Assembly (NCBI RefSeq): GCF_009728935.1
Contig: NZ_CP034235.1
Location: forward strand, 776,501 to 840,500
DNA from: Paenibacillus psychroresistens
GTDB lineage: Bacteria > Bacillota > Bacilli > Paenibacillales > NBRC-103111
Length of the DNA: 64,000 nucleotides
Direction of reading: 5' to 3'
In this document: piece after piece, positions 27,168-35,365 of the stretch
Position numbering within the stretch: position 1 is the stretch's first letter
Layout of the letters: each line of letters begins with the position of its first letter
Program-made: the position numbers and the translations under genes
Notes under the pieces: model-generated
Told to the model about the DNA's origin: nothing
The model's database searches: none
The model's input: the letters and a program-made list of their open reading frames with translations, nothing else

Positions 27168-27246
27168 TAATTATGGTTTGTTGGCGATCTTACTTGGACA
27201 GCATTGCTTTCCCAAAAAAAACGAACCAATTCAAAAGACTGCCTCA

Positions 27247-27275
27247 TTGTATGGTGCCTTCGTCTATCTTATTAT
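27247..27275 (+). promoter_or_regulatory. Candidate promoter of the sugar ABC operon
   Basis: TTGTAT (27247-27252), 17-base spacer, TATTAT (27270-27275), 50 bases before the start codon. The -10 is good, the -35 only partial, as expected for an activator-dependent promoter. Confidence 0.5.
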
Positions 27276-27325
27276 TATAACTGTAGATCTACGAAATCAA
27301 GACAATATCGGGAGGGTGCAATACA

Positions 27326-28903
27326 ATGAGGCTTAAGAAAAGAATAATAGTCGGCATATCTGTGATAGCGGCAGCTTCTACTGTTTTGACAGGTTGTTCG
27401 GGGAGTAACGATACCAGCTTTGAAAGTCCAAAGGCAGAGGTAACGGCGAGTGCAGCCACCGAAACGGCGGTGCCTCAAGAGAAGACCGAAGTGCTAAATG
27501 AAGGTAAGCCAATTACATTAAAGGTAGATTTGCACAATTACACACCAACCTTGAATACGACTAAAACTAAAGAAAATCCGACAGTAAGAGTTGCTTCCCA
27601 GAAAATAGCAGATGCTTTTACCAAGCTGTACCCAAATGTCACGATCGAATGGGTTCGTGATCTGGACAAGATGGATACTGCAGCAAAAGCTTCATTTTAT
27701 AGGGCTAAATTAGCTTCAGGAGATGCTCCCGATATTGGGTTTACGCTTAACCAATTTCTCAATGATTCCTATTATTTGCCGCTGGACTCAGCATTGGATC
27801 AATCCAATATCTTCGTTAAGGATAATCAGCATTGGAAGGATCAGTTCCCTGAATATCTTCTAAATGATAAAACGGTTGTTAACGGGATTATGGATGGTAA
27901 GAACCAAGCGGTCGCGATCCCGCTTACTTTATTCTCGGGGCCTCCAACCGCAATTTACTATAACAAAGATATTTTTACCAAAGAAAGTCTGCAGGAACCA
28001 AAATCATTTAATGAATTTCTCGATGATGTCAAGCTTTTGAATGATAAAGGGTATACAGGCTTCGTCCCTTGGACTGCGATAAAGGCTATTTACAATTGGG
28101 CATTCCAGTTTAATTTAGGTCCCTACTATACTAAGAAAAATGTATTTGATAAAGCGGATTATAATAAAGATGGCAATTTTGATTCCGTAGAAGTGGTGCG
28201 GGCTACGAAAGAAGGTTTGTTCTCACCGGTTCTTCACGATTATGCAAGAGACTTAAACCAGAATTTCAAGAAGATGTTTCAGTTGGCGCCAGCTAATTGG
28301 GAAACCACGGATTTTACAAAATCCTGGACAGACGGCAAGGTAGCTATGAAGGAAGACGGCACTTGGAGTATTGCTCCAGAAAACGCCAATACAGACCGGA
28401 AATTCGAGTTCAGCTTGTTTCCGCCGCTTACCCTAACCGAGAAAGAGTCGAAGTTTGTTGCACCGGTGGAATTTACTGAAGAGGGACCTTATCAGCCTGC
28501 ACCGGCAGTTGCCTTGAACATTCTCAAAAAATCAGTGGAGGATCATGGAACAGAGCAGGTAGCAGTTCGTTTTCTGCAATTTATTACTGTTCCAGATAAT
28601 CTTTCACTAATCGTGGATGAGGATCAAACGGCCCTTGGAGCGGTAAAGGGAGTGCCTGTACCTGCGAGTCTGCAGGATTGGATTAAACGTCCGTTTCCCA
28701 AGACTCCGGCGTTGCCATGGTCAGTCAGCTTGGACAGCGAAGCGAATACCCAATGGGTACAATACACAAAAGCATGGATTGATGGAAAGCTGACAGATGA
28801 CCAATATTACACCAAACTTGATGATTTGACGAATAAATCGGCCGATCGGACGATACAGGCACAGAAAATCGATACAACAGGTTGGAATATGGTAATCAAG
28901 TAA
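27326..28903 (+). CDS. ABC transporter sugar-binding lipoprotein (family 1)
   Basis: 525 residues. Signal peptide with lipobox VLTGC (lipidated C24), a Thr/Ala/Glu-rich tether, then a periplasmic-binding-protein fold of the CUT1/MalE type: KIADAFTKLYPNVTIEWVRD, LASGDAPDIGFTL, and PTAIYYNKDIF in the places usual for extracellular solute-binding family 1. It captures an oligosaccharide for the two permeases at 29462-31224. ATG behind GGGAGG. A stable hairpin follows, which would keep this gene more highly expressed than those downstream. The nearby GH78 and GH38-like enzymes suggest a rhamnose- or mannose-containing glycan. Confidence 0.92.
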   Translation: MRLKKRIIVGISVIAAASTVLTGCSGSNDTSFESPKAEVTASAATETAVPQEKTEVLNEGKPITLKVDLHNYTPTLNTTKTKENPTVRVASQKIADAFTKLYPNVTIEWVRDLDKMDTAAKASFYRAKLASGDAPDIGFTLNQFLNDSYYLPLDSALDQSNIFVKDNQHWKDQFPEYLLNDKTVVNGIMDGKNQAVAIPLTLFSGPPTAIYYNKDIFTKESLQEPKSFNEFLDDVKLLNDKGYTGFVPWTAIKAIYNWAFQFNLGPYYTKKNVFDKADYNKDGNFDSVEVVRATKEGLFSPVLHDYARDLNQNFKKMFQLAPANWETTDFTKSWTDGKVAMKEDGTWSIAPENANTDRKFEFSLFPPLTLTEKESKFVAPVEFTEEGPYQPAPAVALNILKKSVEDHGTEQVAVRFLQFITVPDNLSLIVDEDQTALGAVKGVPVPASLQDWIKRPFPKTPALPWSVSLDSEANTQWVQYTKAWIDGKLTDDQYYTKLDDLTNKSADRTIQAQKIDTTGWNMVIK

Positions 28904-28923
28904 GGCAAAATGATAACATTATG

Positions 28924-28954
28924 AGTCTGCCGACACACTCGTCGGCAGACTTTT
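28924..28954 (+). terminator. Intra-operon hairpin after the binding-protein gene
   Basis: Ten-base perfect stem AGTCTGCCGA (28924-28933) with TCGGCAGACT (28942-28951), followed by TTTT. It probably attenuates read-through and protects the upstream message. Confidence 0.85.
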
Positions 28955-28971
28955 AACAAGGGTGTGAAAAC

Positions 28972-29430
28972 TTGAACACAAAAAAATGGGCTGCAGCAAT
29001 CTTTTTCGTTGGCATTGCTTTATTGGTTGCAGGCGGAGTCAATGATGCTGTTACCGCTTCCCGTTTCCATTTCGAAATAAGCACTTCAACTAATTCCGTT
29101 CAGGAAAAAGGAATTACTCCTGTGATGATTAAGGTGCGGGTGATGGATTCGGCAGGCAAACTAAGAATAGGTGACCGGATTTACGGACTGACCACGTATG
29201 GAACATTAAAGGCTGTAAGGGTATTGACTGATTCAAAAGGTGAAGCTGAATTCATTTTTTATCCCTCCCAGACCAATTCCGTTAATCAAGCACAGGATGA
29301 TTTGCTGCATTTTTATGATGAGACTGTCTCGAAAGTCATTCAGATACCGCCGAAAGCTTCCTATTTAATTAAGATAATGAAATCTGAAACAGATCAACCG
29401 AAGAGGATTACTTCTGACGCATTTTTTTGA
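28972..29430 (+). CDS. Membrane-anchored Ig-like protein of unknown function
   Basis: 152 residues from a TTG at 28972, 8 bases after AAGGGTG. One N-terminal hydrophobic helix (about 6-24) exposes the rest outside. The body looks like an invasin/Big_1-type beta-sandwich: the pattern NSVQEKGITPVMIKVRVMDS, then LTTYGTLKAV and LTDSKGEAEFIFYPS. It sits between the binding-protein gene and the permease genes, 31 bases before the first permease, so it is part of the transporter operon. It may help present substrate or dock the binding protein at the permeases; this is inference from position. No function is known to me. Confidence 0.75.
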   Translation: MNTKKWAAAIFFVGIALLVAGGVNDAVTASRFHFEISTSTNSVQEKGITPVMIKVRVMDSAGKLRIGDRIYGLTTYGTLKAVRVLTDSKGEAEFIFYPSQTNSVNQAQDDLLHFYDETVSKVIQIPPKASYLIKIMKSETDQPKRITSDAFF

Positions 29431-29461
29431 AGTATAAAACCTTGAAACAAGGAGATTTAAC

Positions 29462-30352
29462 ATGAGAGGATTGTTATTTCAGTTTAGAAATTCATTGCCG
29501 GCCTACTTACTGCTAAGCCCATTATTTGTTGGTTTGCTGCTGTTTGCCTATTATCCGCCTGTGAGCAGTTTTATACATGCTTTCAGCGATTGGAATATCT
29601 ATGGAGAGACCAAATGGATTGGCCTGCATAATTTTAAGATGCTGTTTCAAGATCCGATATTCGTACACTCGATACCCACTTTGTTTTATTTACTCATCCC
29701 TTCGCTGTTTGTGGCCATTGTTCCGCCGTTTATTGTAGCGGAGATGATTTTCTCAGTGCGCAGAGTGGGAATTTCCTATTGGTATAGAGTGCTGGTGTTG
29801 ATACCTATGGTGGTTCCAGGTACAGTTGTGCTGCTCATTTGGCAATATATATATGATCCACAGAGCGGATTGCTTAATACACTGCTGCATACGTTTGGAT
29901 TTCCAGAGGATTATAAGCCTGGTTGGCTGGGAGATTCCCAATATGCTTTGTTTAGTCTCAACTTTCTGGGATTTCCTTGGATAGGTGGAACCTCCGTCTT
30001 GATTTATTTGGCAGGTCTGATGAACATTTCCAAAGAAGTCATCGAGTCCGCGGAGCTGGAGGGTGCGAGCTTTCTGCAAAGAGTTTGGCACATCGACATC
30101 CCGAGTATCATGGGCCAGGTTAAGTTTTTTCTTATTCTCGGTATTATCAGCGGAATGCAGGATTACAGCAAACAATTGGTTTTGACACAAGGGGGACCCA
30201 ACTACAGTACGATGGTTCCGGGTTATTATATGTACAGCGTAGGCTTTTCTTTTGGGAGAATGGGAGAAGCCTGTGCCATTGGAGTAATGCTTTTTGTTGT
30301 TATATTCTTTTTCAGCCTGCTTGGCATCAAATATTTGAAAATGAATGATTAG
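29462..30352 (+). CDS. Sugar ABC transporter permease (MalF/UgpA-type)
   Basis: 296 residues, six membrane helices. The cytoplasmic EAA loop is ESAELEGASFLQRVWHIDIP, which contacts the ATPase. The opening LPAYLLLSPLFVGLLLFAYYP is typical of the first CUT1 permease. It pairs with the next gene, 11 bases on, to form the membrane channel. ATG behind AAGGAGA. No ATPase gene occurs in the locus; many Bacillota use a shared MsmX-like ATPase. Confidence 0.94.
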   Translation: MRGLLFQFRNSLPAYLLLSPLFVGLLLFAYYPPVSSFIHAFSDWNIYGETKWIGLHNFKMLFQDPIFVHSIPTLFYLLIPSLFVAIVPPFIVAEMIFSVRRVGISYWYRVLVLIPMVVPGTVVLLIWQYIYDPQSGLLNTLLHTFGFPEDYKPGWLGDSQYALFSLNFLGFPWIGGTSVLIYLAGLMNISKEVIESAELEGASFLQRVWHIDIPSIMGQVKFFLILGIISGMQDYSKQLVLTQGGPNYSTMVPGYYMYSVGFSFGRMGEACAIGVMLFVVIFFFSLLGIKYLKMND

Positions 30353-30363
30353 GGGGGAACCAA

Positions 30364-31224
30364 TTGAATCGGAATTATTCGCCTAGGCGCGAGCATAACA
30401 TCGCTCAAATGCTGAATCATTTGATTCTTTGCCTGCTTATGATGCTCTTGCTTTATCCGCTTGGCCTCACAATGTGGGGGTCCTTGAAAGGAACTTTAGA
30501 GTTTCAGAATACTCAGTGGTATCCAACACTTCCGTTATGGATTGAGAATTATAAGGAAGCTTATCGGGCAATTTGGCGCTATTTACTCAATACCATCATA
30601 GTGGGTGCTGTTGGAACGGCTGGTCTGCTTCTCCAGGCTTCTGTTGCGGCTTTTGTATTTGCAAGAATGAAATTTCTTGGTAAAGAAGTACTGTATACAT
30701 TGGTCATTTCGTTAATGATGGTTCCCAGTATATTGTCGCTTGTTCCGCTGTACATGATTTACAAGTCGCTGAATTTGTTAAACTCCTATTGGGCATTGAT
30801 CGTACCCATGTGGACGACTGGACCTATTTTTGGCATATTCCTGCTGCGCGTATTTTTTGCTGCCATCCCGGAAGAAATTTTCGAAGCCGCGCGAATAGAC
30901 GGTTGCGGCCCGGCAGGCCTATATGCACGGATATGTGTTCCACTTTCTTTATCCATATTAGGAGCCTTGTCTGTCATGAGCGTCATTGGAGCCTGGAATG
31001 ACCTGCTCTGGCCGGTTATCGCTATATCTGACAACAAATACATGACAATTTCTGCTGGTTTGGTTAATCGCTTTGTTGGAAGCTCGGCCATGGGAGGCAG
31101 CTCTACCAATTATCCAATCCTATTCTCAGGATATTCACTTGCTTCTTTACCGTTAATCATTTTATTCTTATTCACGAGCAGAACTTATGTTCAGGGTCTC
31201 ACATCATCTGCAGTGAAAATGTAG
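30364..31224 (+). CDS. Sugar ABC transporter permease (MalG/UgpE-type)
   Basis: 286 residues from a TTG at 30364 behind AGGGGGGA. Six membrane helices, with the EAA loop EAARIDGCGPAGLYARICVP. The C-terminus ends with the usual YVQGLTSSAVKM, matching the family's F-x2-G-(L/M)-x2-GAVK pattern. It forms the heterodimeric channel with the preceding permease. Confidence 0.94.
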   Translation: MNRNYSPRREHNIAQMLNHLILCLLMMLLLYPLGLTMWGSLKGTLEFQNTQWYPTLPLWIENYKEAYRAIWRYLLNTIIVGAVGTAGLLLQASVAAFVFARMKFLGKEVLYTLVISLMMVPSILSLVPLYMIYKSLNLLNSYWALIVPMWTTGPIFGIFLLRVFFAAIPEEIFEAARIDGCGPAGLYARICVPLSLSILGALSVMSVIGAWNDLLWPVIAISDNKYMTISAGLVNRFVGSSAMGGSSTNYPILFSGYSLASLPLIILFLFTSRTYVQGLTSSAVKM

Positions 31225-31273
31225 CAGTAAGAAAAAACCGCCCATGGTATACTAATCGGAAAGGGGGATTCCA

Positions 31274-32569
31274 ATGTTTCGACTGCTTATTGCTGACGAT
31301 GAAGCCAATATAAGGGAAGGACTTGCCAAGCACAACTGGTCGGCACTAGGAATCGAGCCGGTTTATGATTGCAACAATGGATTGGAAGCGCTTCGTTATA
31401 TTATGGAGAACCCTGTCGATATCGTTCTAACGGATATTATGATGCCTTTCATGGGGGGATTGGAGCTTTCCGAGCAAATCAACCAGCTGTTCCCGTTTGT
31501 GAAGGTCGTTATTCTTACGGGTTACAATGATTTCGAATTTGTGCGTTCTTCACTCCGAAGTGGTGTAGCGGATTACCTGCTTAAACCAACTCTGCAGGAT
31601 GAGCTTGACCGTGTATTCCATGGAGTCGTAAATGAACTGCAATTGGAACAATCGCAGAAGACCGTTTTGCTATCCTTAAAGCGTAAAGCTTTGCTGCTCC
31701 AACGCAAGGAATTTCTACAAAAGCTATTGTTTATGCCGCTATCCGCTGATGAAATCGAATGGGGCTGTGCGGAAGGAAGCATTCAGTTGAATGCTCCTGA
31801 CTTCCGGGTAGCGGTCATTCAGTTAGACGGAAAGGTGAGAGCGGATTATTCAATAAAAGATTGGGAGCTGATTCTCTTCGCTTTTGAGAATACCCTTTCG
31901 GAGATTTGGGATGAACGCGGGCATGGGTACCATCTGGTGGAAGCCGAGACCGGCTTATGCCTGCTGCTGACCGCAGGTGATTCAGATAAGCTTCTCCTTC
32001 GGGCGGAAGATATCAGGAATCATTTTTACCGTTTCCGCGGGTTGTTTAAATCTACCCTTTCGATTGGTATAGGAGAAACGGTTTCTCATATTTCCGAGGT
32101 TCTATTATCTGGTGAGCAGGCAGAGCGGGTTTTAGCGGCCGAAGGAGAAGAACGGCTTTCCGTTTATGAAATTAAAGATGTTCCTTTTATGGAAGCTTCA
32201 GGGAGTGTACAGCAGGATTCAAAGGTTGAAGCAATTGAATCGGAAGGGCATATCATCTCGGCCGCGAAACAATATATCCAAAAACATTTCAAAGAGCCTA
32301 TATCTCTGAAGGAAATATCTCAGCAGGTTCATGTCAACAGCTCCTATTTAAGCTATCTGTTCAAAAAATCGCACGGTGAAAACTATGTAAACTATTTAAC
32401 TACCTGTCGAATGGATGAAGCCAAACGGTTATTAAGCGATCCGCAATATAAGATTTATGAAGTATCCGAGCGGATTGGTTACCGGAACACCAAGCATTTC
32501 TCGATTATTTTCAAGAGATACACCGGATTAACACCTTACGATTATCGTAGCGGCAAGTCGAAAACTTAA
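31274..32569 (+). CDS. AraC-type response regulator (YesN-like)
   Basis: 431 residues. N-terminal receiver with acidic pocket ADDE (7-10) and phospho-acceptor D54 in LTDIMMP, and the K in LKPT. A middle region of about 190 residues is not recognised. The C-terminal AraC HTH pair (about 330-428) contains ISLKEISQQVHVNSSYLSYLFKK and the second helix set EVSERIGYRNTKHFS. It is activated by the neighbouring kinase and most likely switches on the sugar transporter and glycosidase genes. ATG behind AAGGGGGA. The kinase gene follows 16-28 bases on. Confidence 0.94.
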   Translation: MFRLLIADDEANIREGLAKHNWSALGIEPVYDCNNGLEALRYIMENPVDIVLTDIMMPFMGGLELSEQINQLFPFVKVVILTGYNDFEFVRSSLRSGVADYLLKPTLQDELDRVFHGVVNELQLEQSQKTVLLSLKRKALLLQRKEFLQKLLFMPLSADEIEWGCAEGSIQLNAPDFRVAVIQLDGKVRADYSIKDWELILFAFENTLSEIWDERGHGYHLVEAETGLCLLLTAGDSDKLLLRAEDIRNHFYRFRGLFKSTLSIGIGETVSHISEVLLSGEQAERVLAAEGEERLSVYEIKDVPFMEASGSVQQDSKVEAIESEGHIISAAKQYIQKHFKEPISLKEISQQVHVNSSYLSYLFKKSHGENYVNYLTTCRMDEAKRLLSDPQYKIYEVSERIGYRNTKHFSIIFKRYTGLTPYDYRSGKSKT

Positions 32570-32597
32570 CTATTCAGCCAAAGGTGTGTTGATCACA

Positions 32598-35345
32598 GTG
32601 AATTTCTTTACCCATAGAATCCGAATTGTCGGAATTTCATTGTTGCTTTCATTCGCTGCAGTTCTTGTTTTTAACCTTCATGGTGGTTCTCAAGCTAAGG
32701 AAATTTACCGTACAATTAATACTCAAGCTCAGAAAACGGTGACAGAGCAGGCTGAATATAATGCCTTGGCTTTATTCAAAGAGCTTGAAGCGCTGTCCTC
32801 ACAGCTGAAGCGGCCCGAATTTACCGTGTATACTACCGATTTTCTTAACCTTGTAAGCTCCAAAGATGAACCTGAGCTAAGAAAGGATCTTAACAACCGC
32901 ATAGATAAGCTGTATATGGATCCTGAATTTGTCGATAAGCTGTACATTCTTGGAGCCGATAGCAGTCAAAAAAGCTTTGTAAGCAACATTGGATCAAAAG
33001 CAGTATTAGATGAAAATCCGCCTTCGATCGAGGATCTGGAGTATGCGGGTTTATTGGATATATTCACTAATAATGGCACTGGAATTCCGCTGTATTTCAA
33101 TCAAGGAGAGTTAATAGCCAAGATATATAAAAAATGGAACAGCGCTACGGATCAGCAAATCAAACGAGTTACGGCTTTTGCAAGGCAACTGGAAGGGAAG
33201 CTTCTTCTGACGAACAGGGTAAACTTTTCACTGGAGCTGCTTGTGTTGAGTTCGGATATGTTTGAAAGGTTGATTCCGGAGAAACAATTTCCCGACGTAG
33301 TTTTGTCGGTTTCCACACAGGAAGGAAAGCTGATTTGGCATAATCAGAACGAATCCGCAGTGAGAGCCGATTGGTTGGAATATGTAAAGCTATTGTCGCC
33401 CTATGGGCTCAAGATGACTATCGCCTTCCATTACAATCAGCACGCGATTTTTTCTATCCTACGTACCTATGCTGCCGTTTCTTTGGTGGTTATAGTGGCT
33501 TCTCTGATGCTGTCAATATGGATTTCCGGTAAAATAGTCTCGCCGATTGTTGAATTGTCCAAATTCATGCAGCTTGAAGGCGGAAAGCTTCCCTTGAATA
33601 TTGTTCCGGAGAATTGGGCGGGGAAGCAATGGCTGCCTCATCTGTCTGTCCGTTTAAAGGTGCTTTATTTATTCATGCTTTCAGTAGGGCTCCCGATTAT
33701 ATTTGCTATTATTTTCTATTGGCAGCTTTTGAATACTTTTTCTAACCATCAGCTGCAGAGCTCTATGGAAAGAATCACGGATCAGACCGGGTTGACGGTT
33801 AGCAACGAGATGCAGCGCTATGAACGCATGGTTCAGCAGCTGTCGGAGAATGCAGATTTGCTCAGCAGAATGAACCGGTCTACGGACGTTTTATCTGGCG
33901 GGACGGCACCGAGTGTGGATGGGCAATACGATTATACCACTCTTGGCGACTTATCCTATTTTGTCTTGTTTGATTCTCTTGGCAGAGTAAACTATTCCTC
34001 TATATTCTCAGATTCTCCTGCTTTATTTCATTTGGAGCCTAGTGTTTTTAGTAATGACCCAGACCAGGACCTGTTATGGCAGCCACAAGGACCTGATATT
34101 TTTCGTAAGGATACGTTGAAAATTGTCGGAAATCTCTATAAAAGCGGACAAAAAAATTCGGAAAGAACCGGATATATTCAAATTGTATTAAAGCCGGACG
34201 TCTTCCAGTCGATCCCGCTGCCTGCCTCTGTCAATTGGAAGCTGTATACCAATCTAGATCAATTGTTGTACGACGTCTTCAGCACGAAAAGTGAGCTGTT
34301 AAATGAACTGCGGAATTATACTTCCGTTAATCGAAGTATTGCCGGAACAGACAGAAAGCTGGTGCTGCAGTATCCGAAGGATTTAAGCAATGATTTAAGA
34401 AATCGTCTGCTATTAACGGATTTGGTGGTACTCCTGACTGTTTTTGCCGTGTGCATGTTAGCAGGTCAAGGAATGTCTCATATAATCGTAAGGACGATCC
34501 GCAAAATGCAGATCAGGATGGATCAAATGTCGGATAACTATTTGCAACCCAAATTTCAATATCGCTCCAATGACGAGCTAGGGGTACTAGTTCAGAGCTT
34601 TAATGAAATGATTTACAAAATTAATCTATTAATGAGGGAAAACATCGAAAGCCGGACTCGGGAACAGACGATGCTCATGCTGAAGTCGCAGGCGGAATTA
34701 AATATGCTGCAGCAGCAAATTAACCCGCATTTTCTCTATAACACTTTGGAGTCGATCAACATGGAAGCACAGGCTAGCGAATCGCCGAAGATAAGTACGA
34801 TGGTCAGCGCTCTTGCGCAGATATTTCGCTACAGCATCAGTAAGGGACCGGAGTTAGTGCCGTTAAGCACTGAAATAAAGCATACGCAAAATTATATTGC
34901 CATTCAACAAATTCGCTTTCGCGACAGATTTTCCGTGGAATACCAGATATCTGAAGAAGTGTTATCCCAGCCGGTTTTAAAGTTTATTCTTCAGCCCATA
35001 GTAGAGAATGCGATCCAGCATGGATTATCTGAATATACATCTGGCGGTGAACTCCATATTTCGGCAAAATGTGAAAACGGGTGTATTCAAATAAGGGTTG
35101 CCGACAACGGAGTTGGAATGAAAAAAAACCAAATACAGGAGATACATGAGCGTATGCAGGTAATGGACTTTCAAGCAGCGGATGACAAAGTGCCTACAAG
35201 CCGATCCGGCTACGGGATGGATAATGTCTTTCGCAGGCTGCAGCTCTATTACGGAGGAAAGGCCGAATTTAGAATCGAAAGCAAGCTAATGAAGGGGACA
35301 ACCATTGTACTTATAATTCCTTTTCATATGGATATGAAGAATTAG
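32598..35345 (+). CDS. YesM-type sensor histidine kinase with two sensor modules
   Basis: 915 residues from GTG 32598, the start that best suits the AAAGGTG site; GTG 32586 and TTG 32589 are alternatives. The order is unusual: membrane helix (about 8-26), outer domain, helix (about 290-312), a short HAMP-like piece (KIVSPIVEL), then a third helix (about 352-375), a second outer domain, a fourth helix (about 603-625), and a full HAMP with NDELGVLVQSFNEM. The kinase core follows: QQQINPHFLYNTLESI with the acceptor His (about 710), and an ATPase domain with VENAIQHGL and DNGVGM. Usual YesM kinases have one sensor and about 580-600 residues. It should phosphorylate the adjacent response regulator. 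Confidence 0.92.
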   Translation: MNFFTHRIRIVGISLLLSFAAVLVFNLHGGSQAKEIYRTINTQAQKTVTEQAEYNALALFKELEALSSQLKRPEFTVYTTDFLNLVSSKDEPELRKDLNNRIDKLYMDPEFVDKLYILGADSSQKSFVSNIGSKAVLDENPPSIEDLEYAGLLDIFTNNGTGIPLYFNQGELIAKIYKKWNSATDQQIKRVTAFARQLEGKLLLTNRVNFSLELLVLSSDMFERLIPEKQFPDVVLSVSTQEGKLIWHNQNESAVRADWLEYVKLLSPYGLKMTIAFHYNQHAIFSILRTYAAVSLVVIVASLMLSIWISGKIVSPIVELSKFMQLEGGKLPLNIVPENWAGKQWLPHLSVRLKVLYLFMLSVGLPIIFAIIFYWQLLNTFSNHQLQSSMERITDQTGLTVSNEMQRYERMVQQLSENADLLSRMNRSTDVLSGGTAPSVDGQYDYTTLGDLSYFVLFDSLGRVNYSSIFSDSPALFHLEPSVFSNDPDQDLLWQPQGPDIFRKDTLKIVGNLYKSGQKNSERTGYIQIVLKPDVFQSIPLPASVNWKLYTNLDQLLYDVFSTKSELLNELRNYTSVNRSIAGTDRKLVLQYPKDLSNDLRNRLLLTDLVVLLTVFAVCMLAGQGMSHIIVRTIRKMQIRMDQMSDNYLQPKFQYRSNDELGVLVQSFNEMIYKINLLMRENIESRTREQTMLMLKSQAELNMLQQQINPHFLYNTLESINMEAQASESPKISTMVSALAQIFRYSISKGPELVPLSTEIKHTQNYIAIQQIRFRDRFSVEYQISEEVLSQPVLKFILQPIVENAIQHGLSEYTSGGELHISAKCENGCIQIRVADNGVGMKKNQIQEIHERMQVMDFQAADDKVPTSRSGYGMDNVFRRLQLYYGGKAEFRIESKLMKGTTIVLIIPFHMDMKN

Positions 35346-35365
35346 AAATGGGGGGCACAACGATC

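Larger units (their letters stand above)
26715..27325. other. Long A/T-rich intergenic region between protease operon and sugar locus
   Basis: About 610 bases between divergent transcription units. It contains ACAAAT/ATTTGT inverted arms (26843-26861), a 13-base dyad ACTTGT-T-ACAAGT (26931-26943), a perfect TATAAT (26953-26958), a 21-base palindrome (26988-27008), a 14-codon open frame starting at TTG 27111 after GGGGG and an orphan plus-strand terminator (27142-27167). A Shine-Dalgarno-like sequence on the minus strand near 26908 has no suitable start codon after it. The promoter of the protease operon was not identified with confidence. Confidence 0.5.
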
